From DASUPK01 sp963797265 (lineage in GTDB: Bacteria > Actinomycetota > Thermoleophilia > Solirubrobacterales > 70-9): a stretch of DNA of 64,000 bases. Both the position numbers and the translations under genes were made by a program. The notes beneath the pieces were generated by a model. It saw only the letters and a program-made list of their open reading frames with translations. It was not told where the DNA came from and did not search any database. The DNA is taken from assembly GCA_963797265.1 (NCBI GenBank), contig CAWCOY010000002.1, positions 310,001 to 374,000 of the forward strand. Reading direction: 5' to 3'. How positions within the stretch are numbered: position 1 is the stretch's first letter; every line of letters starts with the position of its first letter. Shown in pieces: positions 30,953-40,012 of the stretch.

Positions 30953-32259
30953 TCGATCTCCTCGATCTCCTTCAAGCCTAGGCAGATGCGCCAGGTCACC
31001 AGCAGGACGACGACCGGCAGAACCCAGATCGCGATCCGGTATGCCCAGATCTGCCCCACGTAGGAGATCCCGAGCAGGACGTAGACCCGGTCAGCCGAGC
31101 CGACGATGAAGATCAATACCACCCAGGTCAGGAAGGCCGCCCCGATTGCGGTTCGCCAGGGCCGGTCCCGGGGCCGCTCCAGGAGGTTGTGGAAGGCGTA
31201 GTCGCCGGTCACCCTTCGCTCCAACCAGGGCCAGGCAAGTAGAGCGCCCATCACGATCAGCGGGAACAGCGCGCCGCCCCAGAAGGGGTTCGGCACCACC
31301 GTCCGGTCGGCGATCACGAGGTCGAAGCTCGGCTCCAGCCGCAGGGCGCCGATCAACCAGCCGAGATACCAGTCGGGCTGAGCGCCGTTGGTCCCCTGGC
31401 CCACGTGGTAGGGGCCCCAGAGCCAGACCGGGTTGATCTGGACGAGCGCCCCGAGCAGGACGAGCGCGGCGGCGACCGAGAAGAAGAGGCCGAGCGATCG
31501 CGGCGCGTAACCGGGCACCGCGGGCAGGCCGACGACCTTGCCCTCGCTGCGCGGCGGCTCGCCCGGGAACTGGGTGTGATGGCGCGAGGCGACCAGCGCG
31601 AGATGCACCGCGATCAGCGTCGCGATGATCACCGGAAAGATCAGCACGTGGGCGATGTACATCCGGGACCAGAAGTCCGGATCGCCCGGGAACTGCCCAC
31701 CCCAGATCAGCAGCGCGAGGTTGGCGCCGATGAAGGGGATCGAGAGCGCGACCGCGTAGCCGATCGCGAGGCCCATCCCGGAGAGCAGGTCGTCGACCAG
31801 CGAGTAGCCGAGGTAGCCCTCGAGCAGAGAGATGAACAGCATCAGGACGCCGACGATGTAGGTGAGCTCACGCGGCTTGCGATAGGCGCCCGTGAAGAAG
31901 ACCCGGATCAGGTGCAGCACGATCGCTGCGATGAAGACGTTCGCGGCCCAATGGTGCGTCTGCCGGATCAGCAGGCCGGCCTTGACGTCGAAGGAGATGT
32001 CGACGACCGACTTGTACGCCTCGGTCATCTGTTGCCCCTGCAACGGCGCGTAGCTGCCGTGGTAGACGGTCTGGGCGGTGCTCGGCTCGAAGAAGAAGGT
32101 CAGGTAGATCCCGGTGGCGACCAGGATCACGAAGGAGTAGAGCGCCACCTCGCCGAGCAGAAACGACCAGTGATCGGGGAAGACGTAGCGCAACGCCTTG
32201 CGGACGAACGGGATCGCGCCGGTGCGCTGGTCCAGGAACCTCACCGTGGCGCGGATCAC
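30880..32259 (-). CDS. qcrB: Cytochrome bc complex, cytochrome b subunit
   Basis: A 459-residue polytopic cytochrome b that oxidises menaquinol. Haem-ligand histidines are in RQTHHWAANVF and VHLALVASRHHTQF; the N-terminal part and C-terminal part (with QPDWYLGWLIGALRL) are fused, as in actinobacteria. A glutamate/arginine-rich cytoplasmic tail of about 30 residues ends the protein. It starts at GTG 32259, overlapping the Rieske stop (GTGA). It is the last gene of the cta-qcr operon. Confidence 0.92.
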   Translation of the reverse strand: MIRATVRFLDQRTGAIPFVRKALRYVFPDHWSFLLGEVALYSFVILVATGIYLTFFFEPSTAQTVYHGSYAPLQGQQMTEAYKSVVDISFDVKAGLLIRQTHHWAANVFIAAIVLHLIRVFFTGAYRKPRELTYIVGVLMLFISLLEGYLGYSLVDDLLSGMGLAIGYAVALSIPFIGANLALLIWGGQFPGDPDFWSRMYIAHVLIFPVIIATLIAVHLALVASRHHTQFPGEPPRSEGKVVGLPAVPGYAPRSLGLFFSVAAALVLLGALVQINPVWLWGPYHVGQGTNGAQPDWYLGWLIGALRLEPSFDLVIADRTVVPNPFWGGALFPLIVMGALLAWPWLERRVTGDYAFHNLLERPRDRPWRTAIGAAFLTWVVLIFIVGSADRVYVLLGISYVGQIWAYRIAIWVLPVVVLLVTWRICLGLKEIEEIDQERERAEEEAARAEREPVVTSPP

Positions 32260-33275
32260 GACGACTCCGGTCTCCTGGTTCGGACTCCCCAGAAGGACGG
32301 TCCGACCGGCGAGGAGAAGTTGCCCGCCGCCCGGAGGCCCCCCTGCGGATCGATCTCCAGTGGCAGCTGCGGGAGGTTGCGGCCCGCCGGGCCAAAGATC
32401 ACGGTGCCGCCGTCGGCCGGATCGAAGGTCGAGTAATGGCACGGACAGACCAGTGCCGGCTTCGACTCGGCCTGCGGGAAGAGCGGGTTCCGGTAGAGCC
32501 CAACGGCACAGCCCGCGTGGGGGCAGATCTTCGAGTAGGCGAGGATGCCCTCCGGCGCCCAGTCGGCCCGCCCGTCCGGGAGTTGGAGCTGTTCCGGATC
32601 GAGCCGCACCACGACGATCGGCGAGCCGAGCTCCTCGGGGTCCGCGTCCTGCGGATAAGCGGAGTAGAAGGTCCCGCTGACGACGTCGTCCGCCAGGTAG
32701 GGCCGCCCCCGGTCATCGACCAGGCGACGGCCCGCGCGCCAGGGCGAGTCGTAGAGGGACTCGGTATCGAGGAACGGTCCGAGGGACGCGGCGGGAGCGA
32801 TCAGCGAGAGGCCGAGCGCACCGCCGGCGGCCGCCCCGGCCCCGGTGATCAGTCGCCGCCGGGTGATCCCGCTGGGGCTCTCGTGGATCACCTGCAGGAC
32901 CTGCTCCTCCTCCTCGCGCGCCTCCTTCGCATAGTCCTCCGGCTCGTGCTCGATCGGGACGAGTTGCTTTGCCGCGACGATCAGCGCCGCGGCGATCAGG
33001 GCCAGGCAGACACCGAGGGCAAGGCCAAGGAACTGGGTGCTGCTCGGGATGTCGAGCACGTAGAAGACGAAGAAGGCGAGCCCGGCCGCCGTCGCGCCGA
33101 GCAGCAGCAGGATCACGGCCCACTCCGCCCGCGCCGAGGTGTCGCGCTCGGGAACTATCCGCTCGCGCCTTGGCGCGCGCAGCCAACCGAAGAGTCCGAG
33201 CAGACCGACGACGATCACCTTCGGCAGCCGGATGAGCAGCCACAACAGGCCTCTGAGGAAACGGATCCTCTTCAT
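32256..33275 (-). CDS. qcrA: Cytochrome bc complex, Rieske iron-sulfur subunit
   Basis: A 339-residue actinobacterial-type Rieske protein with three N-terminal membrane segments; the third is preceded by a twin-arginine-like RRRLITGAG, so it is probably inserted by Tat. The 2Fe-2S ligands are C251 and H253 (CPHAGC) and C277 and H280 (CPCH), and C256 and C279 form the disulfide. It takes electrons from quinol at QcrB and gives them to QcrC. It overlaps both neighbours by four bases. Confidence 0.93.
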   Translation of the reverse strand: MKRIRFLRGLLWLLIRLPKVIVVGLLGLFGWLRAPRRERIVPERDTSARAEWAVILLLLGATAAGLAFFVFYVLDIPSSTQFLGLALGVCLALIAAALIVAAKQLVPIEHEPEDYAKEAREEEEQVLQVIHESPSGITRRRLITGAGAAAGGALGLSLIAPAASLGPFLDTESLYDSPWRAGRRLVDDRGRPYLADDVVSGTFYSAYPQDADPEELGSPIVVVRLDPEQLQLPDGRADWAPEGILAYSKICPHAGCAVGLYRNPLFPQAESKPALVCPCHYSTFDPADGGTVIFGPAGRNLPQLPLEIDPQGGLRAAGNFSSPVGPSFWGVRTRRPESS

Positions 33276-34072
33276 GGCCTCGCCCTCTCGCCGATGAGGA
33301 CGCAGACGCCCACCAGCACGATCCCGGCGAGCAGCCAGGCGACGATCCCCTCCGGCACCGGACCGATGTGGCCGATGCCGAGGCCGCCGCGATCGGTCGG
33401 GTGCTTGGTGGTCTCGATGTAGGCGATGATCGAGTTGAGCTGGCGGTCATTGATCTGACTGCGCGGGAAGGTCGGCATCAGGTAGGGCCCGATCCGGACC
33501 GCCTCGGCGATCTGGGTGGGCGTGGCGTGCCCGAGCACCGGCACTCGGGTGTCGGTCACGTAGCCGCCCTCGCCGACGATCTGGTGACAGCCGGCGCAGT
33601 GGTCGGTGAACAGCTCCATTCCCCGCGAGACGTCGCCGGTGTTCGGCTGCGGATCCGGGATCGCCGGCCCGCCGCCGAGCGAGGCGATGTACTTCGTCAG
33701 GGCGCTGATCTCGCGCTCATTGAAGTCCGGCCGCGAGCGCTCCGGCGCCTCTCCGGGGCGGCTGATGGGCATGCGGCCCGTGCGAAGGTAGAAGTCGGGT
33801 GCCTGGGCCCCGACGCCCACGAGCCGCGGCCCGGCCCCCTCGGTGTCCCCCGCTCCATGAATCGGGTTCGAGGGGCTGACCCCGCTCCCGTCGATGCCGT
33901 GACAGCTTGCGCAGTTGGCTGCGTAGAGCTCGGCACCGAGCTGCAGCGGCGACTTGCTCGCCTGATTCGGCGGGTGGACGATCCCGCTGGGCGGCTGGGC
34001 ATAGGCGACGATCGCGAAGGCGAGTGCGGCGAGCACTGGGACGGCGATCAGCGAGCGGCGCAGGGGGGTCAT
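33272..34072 (-). CDS. qcrC: Cytochrome bc complex, dihaem cytochrome c subunit
   Basis: A 266-residue membrane-anchored dihaem cytochrome c. An N-terminal signal-like helix leads to two haem c sites, CASCH at 54-58 and CAGCH at 159-163, and a C-terminal membrane helix ends VLIGERARP. This is the actinobacterial QcrC, which replaces a soluble cytochrome c by passing electrons directly to the oxidase in a supercomplex. It overlaps qcrA and the 127-residue membrane protein by four bases each. Confidence 0.92.
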   Translation of the reverse strand: MTPLRRSLIAVPVLAALAFAIVAYAQPPSGIVHPPNQASKSPLQLGAELYAANCASCHGIDGSGVSPSNPIHGAGDTEGAGPRLVGVGAQAPDFYLRTGRMPISRPGEAPERSRPDFNEREISALTKYIASLGGGPAIPDPQPNTGDVSRGMELFTDHCAGCHQIVGEGGYVTDTRVPVLGHATPTQIAEAVRIGPYLMPTFPRSQINDRQLNSIIAYIETTKHPTDRGGLGIGHIGPVPEGIVAWLLAGIVLVGVCVLIGERARP

Positions 34073-34452
34073 GACTGTGAGCAGCTTTGGATCACGGCGC
34101 CGATGCCGTTGAGCAGGATGATCGCCAGGAAGATCGGGGTCACGGCGAGGCCGACCGCCGCGAAGAACCGGGTTCGTCCACCGGGAGGTGCGGACTCGTG
34201 GTGATCGTCCTGAGTGGCCCGGAACAGGCCGACCGAGACCACCCCTGCCCCGACCGCCACCGCCACGGCCACGATCGTGAGCACGATCGCCCAGGCGTCG
34301 ACCGAGATCCCCCAGCGCTCGCCGGCGACGCTGCATTTCGCCTCGGTCACCCAGTAGGAGATCCCGAACTGCGCCACCCAGGCCGCCGGCGCGCCGAGCA
34401 CCGCATACCAGAGGAGCGGCGAGGCGGACGACTGTGGCACGCGGACCCTCAT
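34069..34452 (-). CDS. Unknown membrane protein inside the cta-qcr operon
   Basis: A 127-residue protein with three hydrophobic segments (about 14-34, 53-75, 95-120) and two cysteines placed like a disulfide pair (C40, and C124 near the end). It is coupled to ctaE and qcrC by four-base overlaps on both sides, so it is made together with the respiratory complexes. I recognise no known oxidase or bc subunit. It may be a small lineage-specific supercomplex subunit. Confidence 0.75.
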   Translation of the reverse strand: MRVRVPQSSASPLLWYAVLGAPAAWVAQFGISYWVTEAKCSVAGERWGISVDAWAIVLTIVAVAVAVGAGVVSVGLFRATQDDHHESAPPGGRTRFFAAVGLAVTPIFLAIILLNGIGAVIQSCSQS

Positions 34453-35069
34453 AGCGACGGATAGATCTGCGTGAAGACCACCGCCACGCCGATGGCGGCG
34501 ACGAAGTACCAGTAGTAGGCCGCGACCCGAAGCGCCAGCAGCCGGTAGTTGGTCAGCCCGAAGGCGAGCACGCCGAGCAGCCAGGCGTCCAGCACCAGCC
34601 CCGCCGCCACGTGCGCATGGTGCACGCCGAGCAGAGTGAAGTAGATCGAGCCGTAGGCGTCCTCGCTCGGCGTGAACTTGTGAAAGTCGTCGGCGAAGAG
34701 GTTGATCTGCAGGCCGAGATAGGTTCCCTGGATGGCCGCCGCCGCGGCCACCAGCCACCAGGCGGCCCTGCGTCGGGCCGCCTGCGCCGCCCGGACCGCC
34801 GCGGCCATCGGCACCGTCGAGACGATCAGCGCCCCGGTGAGCACGAGCGGCATCACCACCGATGGATCCGGGATGCCGTCCGGAGGCCAGCTGTCGGTCC
34901 TGAAGCGGAGGTAGAAGTACGTTGCGATCAGCGACGCGAAGAGCGTGAACTCGGTCGCGATCACCAGCGCGATGCCCCAGACGCCGCGGGGCAGCGTCCG
35001 GCGCTCGGACTCGACCCGCGCAGCGGCTGGCCCGCTCGTCGCCTCCACGGTGCGGGGCACGTCGGTCAT
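34449..35069 (-). CDS. ctaE: Cytochrome c oxidase subunit III
   Basis: A 206-residue five-helix subunit III of the aa3/caa3 oxidase. Typical blocks are ATEFTLFASLIATYFYLRF, the TLLGVHHAHVAAGL histidine region and AYYWYFVAAIGVAVVF at the end. It lacks the first two helices of the long form, as in actinobacteria. It stabilises the catalytic core. Its start overlaps the ctaD stop by four bases. Confidence 0.9.
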   Translation of the reverse strand: MTDVPRTVEATSGPAAARVESERRTLPRGVWGIALVIATEFTLFASLIATYFYLRFRTDSWPPDGIPDPSVVMPLVLTGALIVSTVPMAAAVRAAQAARRRAAWWLVAAAAAIQGTYLGLQINLFADDFHKFTPSEDAYGSIYFTLLGVHHAHVAAGLVLDAWLLGVLAFGLTNYRLLALRVAAYYWYFVAAIGVAVVFTQIYPSL

Positions 35070-36973
35070 GACGCCTCCTGGGGCTCGTTCGCGTGCCAGG
35101 CGCCGAGGACGGCGAGGCAGGCGAGCACGAACACCCCGGCGACTATCCAGAGTTCAAGCAGCAGGAAGGCGAAGATGCCCGCCATCGCCAGAGCCAGCAC
35201 CGGCGGCCAGACCGAATCCGAGGGCATGATCAGCACCTCGTCCCACTCGGCGTCCACCGCGGTGCTCGCTGGGGTCTCGTGTCCACGCTCGAGCACCTTT
35301 CGCCCTCGTTCGAGGTTCCGCGCGTCCTCTTCGCGATCGTCGGTGTCCCACATCGCGTAGGGGCTCGAGACCTTGGGGATAACAGGGAAGTTGTAGGCGG
35401 GCGGCGGCGAGGTGGTCGACCACTCGAGCGTGTCACCGCCGAACGGGTCGTTGCCCGCCGCCTCACCGCGGAACAGGCTGACGGCCAGGTTGACCACCAC
35501 CATCAGCAGGCCGGCGGCGAGGAGGTACGCGCCGATCGACTCGATCAGGTTGAGGCCGGTCCACCCCAGGTCGCCCGAGTAGGTGTACTGGCGCCGAGGC
35601 ATCCCGAGCAGGCCGACGATGTGCATCGGGAAGAAGGTCAGGTTCATGCCGGCGAAGCTCAGCCAGAAGCTGGCCTGGCCCCAGCGCTCGTAGTACATCC
35701 GCCCGGTGACCTTCGGGAACCAGTAGTACAGGCCGCCCAGGATCGGGAACACCGCGGCGCCGAAGATCACATAGTGGAAGTGGGCGACGACGAAGTAGGT
35801 GTCGGTGACCTGCTGGTCGAACGGGATCGCGGCGAAGGCGACGCCGGAGAGCCCGCCCAGCATGAAGAGGACGATGAAGCCGACGATCCAGAGCAGGGGC
35901 GTCTTGAACCTCGGGGTCCCTGTGACGATCGTCGTGATCCAGGCGAATAACTGGATCCCGCTCGGGATGACGATGATCAGGCTGGCCGCGGCGAAGTAGA
36001 CCGTAGTCGCCGTCGAGAGCCCGACCGCGAACATGTGATGGACCCAGACGCCGAAGCCGATGAACGCGACCAGCAGTTCGGCGAGGGCGACCAGCGGGAA
36101 GGCGACCATCCGGCGCCGCGTGAACGTGGGAATGATCGCCGTCGCGATCCCGAAGGCGGGCAGGATGATGATGTAGACCTCGGGGTGGCCGAAGATCCAG
36201 AAGAGGTTCTGCCAGAGGATCGGATCGCCTCCCGCCGACACGTCGTAGAAGTGGAAGCCGAGCAGCCGCTGAAGCTCGAGTAGCAGCAGCGCGCAGGTGA
36301 GCGGCGGGAGAGCAAAGACGAGCGCGAAGGACACGGCAAGGAAGGCGAAGCAGAAAAGCGGCATCCGGTTCAGGGACATGCCGGGCGCGCGCAGGTTGAA
36401 GATCGTGACGATGAAGTTGATCGCCGCGGCCGTCGTCGAGACCGCGTTGAAGATCAGGCCGAGCGCGTAGAAGTCGATTCCAGGACCGGGGCTGTAGGTC
36501 TTCGAGGCCAGCGGCACGTAGTTGAACCAGCCCGCGCTCGGGGCGTCGCCGGAGGCGAGGCCGACGTAGAGGAAGATCCCGCTGCAGAGGAAGATCCAGT
36601 AGGAGAGCGCGTTGAGCCGCGGGAAGGCCATGTCCCGGGCGCCGATCATCAGCGGCAGCAGGTAGTTCCCGAACGCCCCGGTGGACATCGGGATCACGAA
36701 CAGGAAGATCATCGTGACCCCGTGCATCGTCATCGCCTTGTTGAAGGCGTCCGCGCTGAGCACGGTCTGGTCGGGCCCCAGCAGCTGGGTTCGGATCAGG
36801 AGCGCCTCGACTCCGCCGGCCGCGAAGAACGCGAGCGCGGTGAATAGGTAGAGGATCCCGATCCGCTTGTGGTCGGTTGTGGTGAGCCAGCCGACCAGGC
36901 CCGAGCGCTCCTTCCAGATCCGGCCCAGTCGGTCGAGTCGCTCCGCGGCGAGGCTTGGCGCGGCGGTCGCCAT
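35066..36973 (-). CDS. ctaD: Cytochrome c oxidase subunit I with C-terminal subunit IV-like extension
   Basis: A 635-residue catalytic subunit. Twelve helices carry the haem a, haem a3 and CuB ligands: HGVTMIF, GHPEVYIIILPAFG (with the cross-linked H and Y), VHHMF and HFHYVIFG. After about residue 545 comes a linker and two more helices (VWPPVLALAMAGIFAFLLLE and following), which look like a fused subunit IV. It reduces oxygen and pumps protons. It starts directly after the ctaC stop and overlaps ctaE. Confidence 0.94.
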   Translation of the reverse strand: MATAAPSLAAERLDRLGRIWKERSGLVGWLTTTDHKRIGILYLFTALAFFAAGGVEALLIRTQLLGPDQTVLSADAFNKAMTMHGVTMIFLFVIPMSTGAFGNYLLPLMIGARDMAFPRLNALSYWIFLCSGIFLYVGLASGDAPSAGWFNYVPLASKTYSPGPGIDFYALGLIFNAVSTTAAAINFIVTIFNLRAPGMSLNRMPLFCFAFLAVSFALVFALPPLTCALLLLELQRLLGFHFYDVSAGGDPILWQNLFWIFGHPEVYIIILPAFGIATAIIPTFTRRRMVAFPLVALAELLVAFIGFGVWVHHMFAVGLSTATTVYFAAASLIIVIPSGIQLFAWITTIVTGTPRFKTPLLWIVGFIVLFMLGGLSGVAFAAIPFDQQVTDTYFVVAHFHYVIFGAAVFPILGGLYYWFPKVTGRMYYERWGQASFWLSFAGMNLTFFPMHIVGLLGMPRRQYTYSGDLGWTGLNLIESIGAYLLAAGLLMVVVNLAVSLFRGEAAGNDPFGGDTLEWSTTSPPPAYNFPVIPKVSSPYAMWDTDDREEDARNLERGRKVLERGHETPASTAVDAEWDEVLIMPSDSVWPPVLALAMAGIFAFLLLELWIVAGVFVLACLAVLGAWHANEPQEAS

Positions 36974-37990
36974 CTAGCGGAGGCTCCTCAGGTAGCTGAC
37001 CAGCGAGGCGACGTCCTGATCGGTCAGATTGAGGCCGGGCATCCTGTTGCCCGGCTTGAAGTGCTGGGGGTCGCGGATCCAGCGCGGGAGGTATTCCGCG
37101 TCATTGGGCAGCGTGAGCGCCGCGATCGTGCTGCGGCTCGCCAGATGGGTCAGGTCGGGGCCGATCTGACCCTGCGCGCCGGTTCCGCGGATCGTGTGAC
37201 AGCTCGCGCACTGGTCTCGCATGAAGGCCTGCTGCCCCGACAGCTCGGCCGGAGTCGCGGGCGGGCGCGCGTCCGAGGCCATGTTCGCGAGCCACGCCTG
37301 GAAGCGGTCGGGTGGGTCCGCCACCACCTCGAAGGCCATGTGGGCGTGCTGGAGGCCGCAGAACTCGGCGCACTGCCCCCGGTAGACGCCAGGGGAATCC
37401 GCGTAGAGCAGCAACCGGTTGTTGCGACCCGGAATCAGGTCGATCTTCCGATTGAGCTCTGGGACCCAGAACGAATGGATCACGTCGTCGGTGTTCCCGA
37501 TGACCTCGACGCGTGTGGCCGCGGGGATGTGGATCTCGTTGGCCGTGACCGCGGTCGTCCCCGGGTAGTGCGCCTCCCACCACCACTGGTGACCGGTTAC
37601 CTCCACGCTCATCGCCGTCGAGCCCGGCTTGGGCGGCTCGGTCTTGCCGATCACATAGACGTTGGCGACGAAGAAGAGCGCGATCAGCACGACGACGGGA
37701 ATCACCATCCCGAAGAGGACGACCAGCCTGGTCTCGACCCGCTCGTTCTGCCCGAAGAAGGGCAGACCCGGCTGGCGCCGCCGGATCCAGCCGATCACGA
37801 GCATCGCGATCGCGCCGAAGAAGACGATTCCGGCGACGGCGAGCATCCACCACCAGAGCGTGCGGATGTCGTGCGACTGCGGGCTGTGGGTGTCGAGCGT
37901 GGACTGCTTGCCGCAGCCGGAGAGGCCGAGGGCGATGACCGAGACGACGAGCAGCGCCGCACGAGAGTGTCCGCCCGGCTTCGATGTCAC
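36974..37990 (-). CDS. ctaC: Cytochrome c oxidase subunit II fused to cytochrome c
   Basis: A 338-residue lipoprotein-type subunit II: signal with lipobox ALGLSGC, two membrane helices, a cupredoxin domain with the CuA ligands in CAEFCGLQHAHM, and a C-terminal cytochrome c domain with CASCH and the axial methionine probably in GNRMPGLNLT. That makes the enzyme caa3-like. It accepts electrons at the haem, then CuA. It starts at GTG 37990 and heads the seven-gene cta-qcr operon. Confidence 0.93.
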   Translation of the reverse strand: MTSKPGGHSRAALLVVSVIALGLSGCGKQSTLDTHSPQSHDIRTLWWWMLAVAGIVFFGAIAMLVIGWIRRRQPGLPFFGQNERVETRLVVLFGMVIPVVVLIALFFVANVYVIGKTEPPKPGSTAMSVEVTGHQWWWEAHYPGTTAVTANEIHIPAATRVEVIGNTDDVIHSFWVPELNRKIDLIPGRNNRLLLYADSPGVYRGQCAEFCGLQHAHMAFEVVADPPDRFQAWLANMASDARPPATPAELSGQQAFMRDQCASCHTIRGTGAQGQIGPDLTHLASRSTIAALTLPNDAEYLPRWIRDPQHFKPGNRMPGLNLTDQDVASLVSYLRSLR

Positions 37991-38223
37991 TGGCCTACTC
38001 ACCTCGATCGAGCCCCACCCCGAGGCGGGTGGCCGGTTGCTACCCGAGGCGAAATCGCGGCAAACCGCGCCTGTCCGCTCGCCGGGTCGGGTAGATAACG
38101 GGATCTGAGACTGCCTGCCGGAGCCCAAGCCTCGGTCATGGGGTGGGCAACCGAAACGCGTCGCCTCGCTCGGAACCTCGAGTGGGGTCCTGATTGGGAC
38201 GAGTCGGATCCCCGCCGGTCGGC
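37991..38223 (-). promoter_or_regulatory. Upstream region of the cta-qcr operon
   Basis: 233 bases without a gene. It must hold the operon promoter. CTACCCGA at 38040-38047 and TCGGGTAG at 38087-38094 form an inverted repeat with a 39-base gap. I see no convincing -35/-10 pair and no terminator. Confidence 0.35.
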
Positions 38224-38787
38224 CTAGAGGAGCTTCTCCTCCGAGCCCTTGTAGAGGATCTGCAGGAAGTCGCTGATCGCCACCGCGGCGAAGATCGAGC
38301 AGATGAACCGGGTGGCACGGGGAACGACGGCGAGACCGGCGAGCAAGCCGGTGGCGACCCATTGCGCCAGGCAGAAGGGGCAGACGAGCAGCTCGCCGAT
38401 CGCCCGGCGCAGTCCGCTGCCGCGTGGCTTCTCCTCGACCTCGCCCGGGCCGCCCTCCTCCTCGAACTCAGTGAAGGGGGCTCGCAGCGGCGCGGTGACG
38501 CGATCCTTGGCGAGCACCCGGCTGAGCTTGTGCGTCGCGATGCCGGCCAACAGCAGATCGCCGACGCCGATCCGCTCGGGGATGAACTTGCCCCGCCGTG
38601 CCCGAGCCGCGAGAAAGGCGGCGACCAGCCCGTTGTAGGCCACGACCAGCGCCAGGTGCGAACCCATCGGCTTGTCCTCGCCGTGGGCGTATTCGCGCTT
38701 GATCTCCGACGCCTTGCCGGCCGCCTTCTCGGCGAGCCTCTCCGCCGGCGCGCGCTCGCCGGTGCGGTTATCGGTGGTCGCCTCCAT
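38224..38787 (-). CDS. DUF1360 membrane protein
   Basis: A 187-residue protein matching DUF1360. The family core is visible: THKLSRVLAKDRVTAPLRAP, FEEEGGPGEVEEKPRG and IGELLVCPFCLAQWVA, followed by two hydrophobic helices. The CPFC motif may bind metal or form a disulfide. The N-terminal 40 residues are charged and variable. Members occur in Gram-positive spore coats (CotJ/YngL-like) and elsewhere, with no defined function. It is read alone upstream of the cta operon on the same strand. Confidence 0.82.
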   Translation of the reverse strand: MEATTDNRTGERAPAERLAEKAAGKASEIKREYAHGEDKPMGSHLALVVAYNGLVAAFLAARARRGKFIPERIGVGDLLLAGIATHKLSRVLAKDRVTAPLRAPFTEFEEEGGPGEVEEKPRGSGLRRAIGELLVCPFCLAQWVATGLLAGLAVVPRATRFICSIFAAVAISDFLQILYKGSEEKLL

Positions 38788-38860
38788 CCCGCGCCTACTA
38801 CCCGTGGCGGTGCGGGCTCAACCGGGGTTTCGAGGGGGCCCCGGGGGGTATCGACGCGGC

Positions 38861-38992
38861 ATGGACCTATCGCTACTCCTGATCGTGATCGGGATCGTCC
38901 TTGCCGTTCTCGTCAACTATGCGCTCGGCATCGTCTGCATCCTGATCGGTCTCGTCCTGCTGGTCTGGCCGCGACTGTCGCGTTCCGTCTGA
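38861..38992 (+). CDS. Very small membrane protein (43 residues)
   Basis: A 43-residue protein made of two hydrophobic stretches (residues 3-18 and 21-36) ending WPRLSRSV. The ATG is preceded by a purine-rich GGGGGG tract about nine bases upstream. Short two-helix proteins of this kind are frequent in actinobacteria. No function is known. A small hairpin follows directly after its stop. Confidence 0.6.
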   Translation: MDLSLLLIVIGIVLAVLVNYALGIVCILIGLVLLVWPRLSRSV

Positions 38993-39010
38993 CGCAGCTT
39001 CGATGCTGCG
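38993..39010 (+). terminator. Short hairpin after the 43-residue gene
   Basis: CGCAGC, loop TTCGAT, GCTGCG begins right after the stop codon. No U tract, so at best a weak or factor-assisted terminator. Confidence 0.35.
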
Positions 39011-39061
39011 GCCCACCCACGTGGGGGACCCTGTCAGTAGCTCGATCGGAAAAGGGGCAAC

Positions 39062-40012
39062 GTGCCCGAGGGAGTCAAACCCGACATCTCCGTAACGGCA
39101 CCGGGGCGGCTGGCCTGGATCTTCGGCTCGTCACGGAGCGGCAGCACCTGGCTGCTGCGGATGCTCTCCGAGCTCGAGCGCGTGATCCCGATCGACGACC
39201 CGCACATCGGGCACCACCTCGGGGTCTGGCGGCCGATCCCCTTGGCCTGGGCGACGGCCAAGGACCCGCCCAAGCTCGGCACCCTCGCCGACTACAAGCG
39301 GAAGAAGCGCGACTACCTCTTCTCGGACCGCTACCGGGACACCTGGATCCCGCACCTGCGCGATCTGATCAGCGCCCGCTTCGAGGCGCAGGCCGCCCAG
39401 GACATCGCGGAGGCGGGAGGCATCGATCGGCCCATCGTCGTCGTCAAGGAGCCGGGCTCGCACGCGGCCGACACGATCATGGACCTCTTTCCCGGCTCAT
39501 CGCTGATCTTCCTGCTGCGCGACGGCCGCGACGTCGTCGACTCCTGGCTCGACGCGTACAGGGACGGAAGCTGGGCGACGGACGAGGGCGCCTACCCGCT
39601 GGACGACACCGGTCGCCCGGCGCTGATCCGCTGGCAGTCGAGCGTCTGGCTGCACCGCACCCAGGTGGTCCAGGAGACCTACGCGCGGACGGATCCCGAG
39701 CGCCGCGTCCTGATCCGCTACGAGGAGATGCGGGCGGATCCGGTCTCGGCTCTCCAACAGATCTGCGCCACCCTCGGCATCGAGGCGAGCCGCGAGCAGC
39801 TCGGGGAGATCGCGGGCGCCCACTCCTTCACGCGCGTTCCGAATTCGGCCAAGGGCGCCGGCCGGGAGATCCGCCGGGCGGAGCCGGGCGGCTGGGCGGC
39901 CCACATGTCGCGTGAGGAGATCCTCGAGATGCACGAGATCCTCGCCGAGAAGCTCGACGAGCTGGGCTACCTGCGCCCCGGGGACGTCCCGACCAGGAGG
40001 CGCGCCGCTTAG
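39062..40012 (+). CDS. PAPS-dependent sulfotransferase family protein
   Basis: A 316-residue sulfotransferase. The 5'-phosphosulfate loop GSSRSGSTW lies at 22-30, and the 3'-phosphate site FLLRDGRDVVDSWLDA follows the strand after KEPGSHAADTIMDLF. The acceptor is unknown; bacterial members sulfate lipids or carbohydrates. It starts at GTG 39062 with GGGGCAAC upstream. It converges on the small membrane gene, overlapping it by four bases. Confidence 0.85.
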   Translation: MPEGVKPDISVTAPGRLAWIFGSSRSGSTWLLRMLSELERVIPIDDPHIGHHLGVWRPIPLAWATAKDPPKLGTLADYKRKKRDYLFSDRYRDTWIPHLRDLISARFEAQAAQDIAEAGGIDRPIVVVKEPGSHAADTIMDLFPGSSLIFLLRDGRDVVDSWLDAYRDGSWATDEGAYPLDDTGRPALIRWQSSVWLHRTQVVQETYARTDPERRVLIRYEEMRADPVSALQQICATLGIEASREQLGEIAGAHSFTRVPNSAKGAGREIRRAEPGGWAAHMSREEILEMHEILAEKLDELGYLRPGDVPTRRRAA

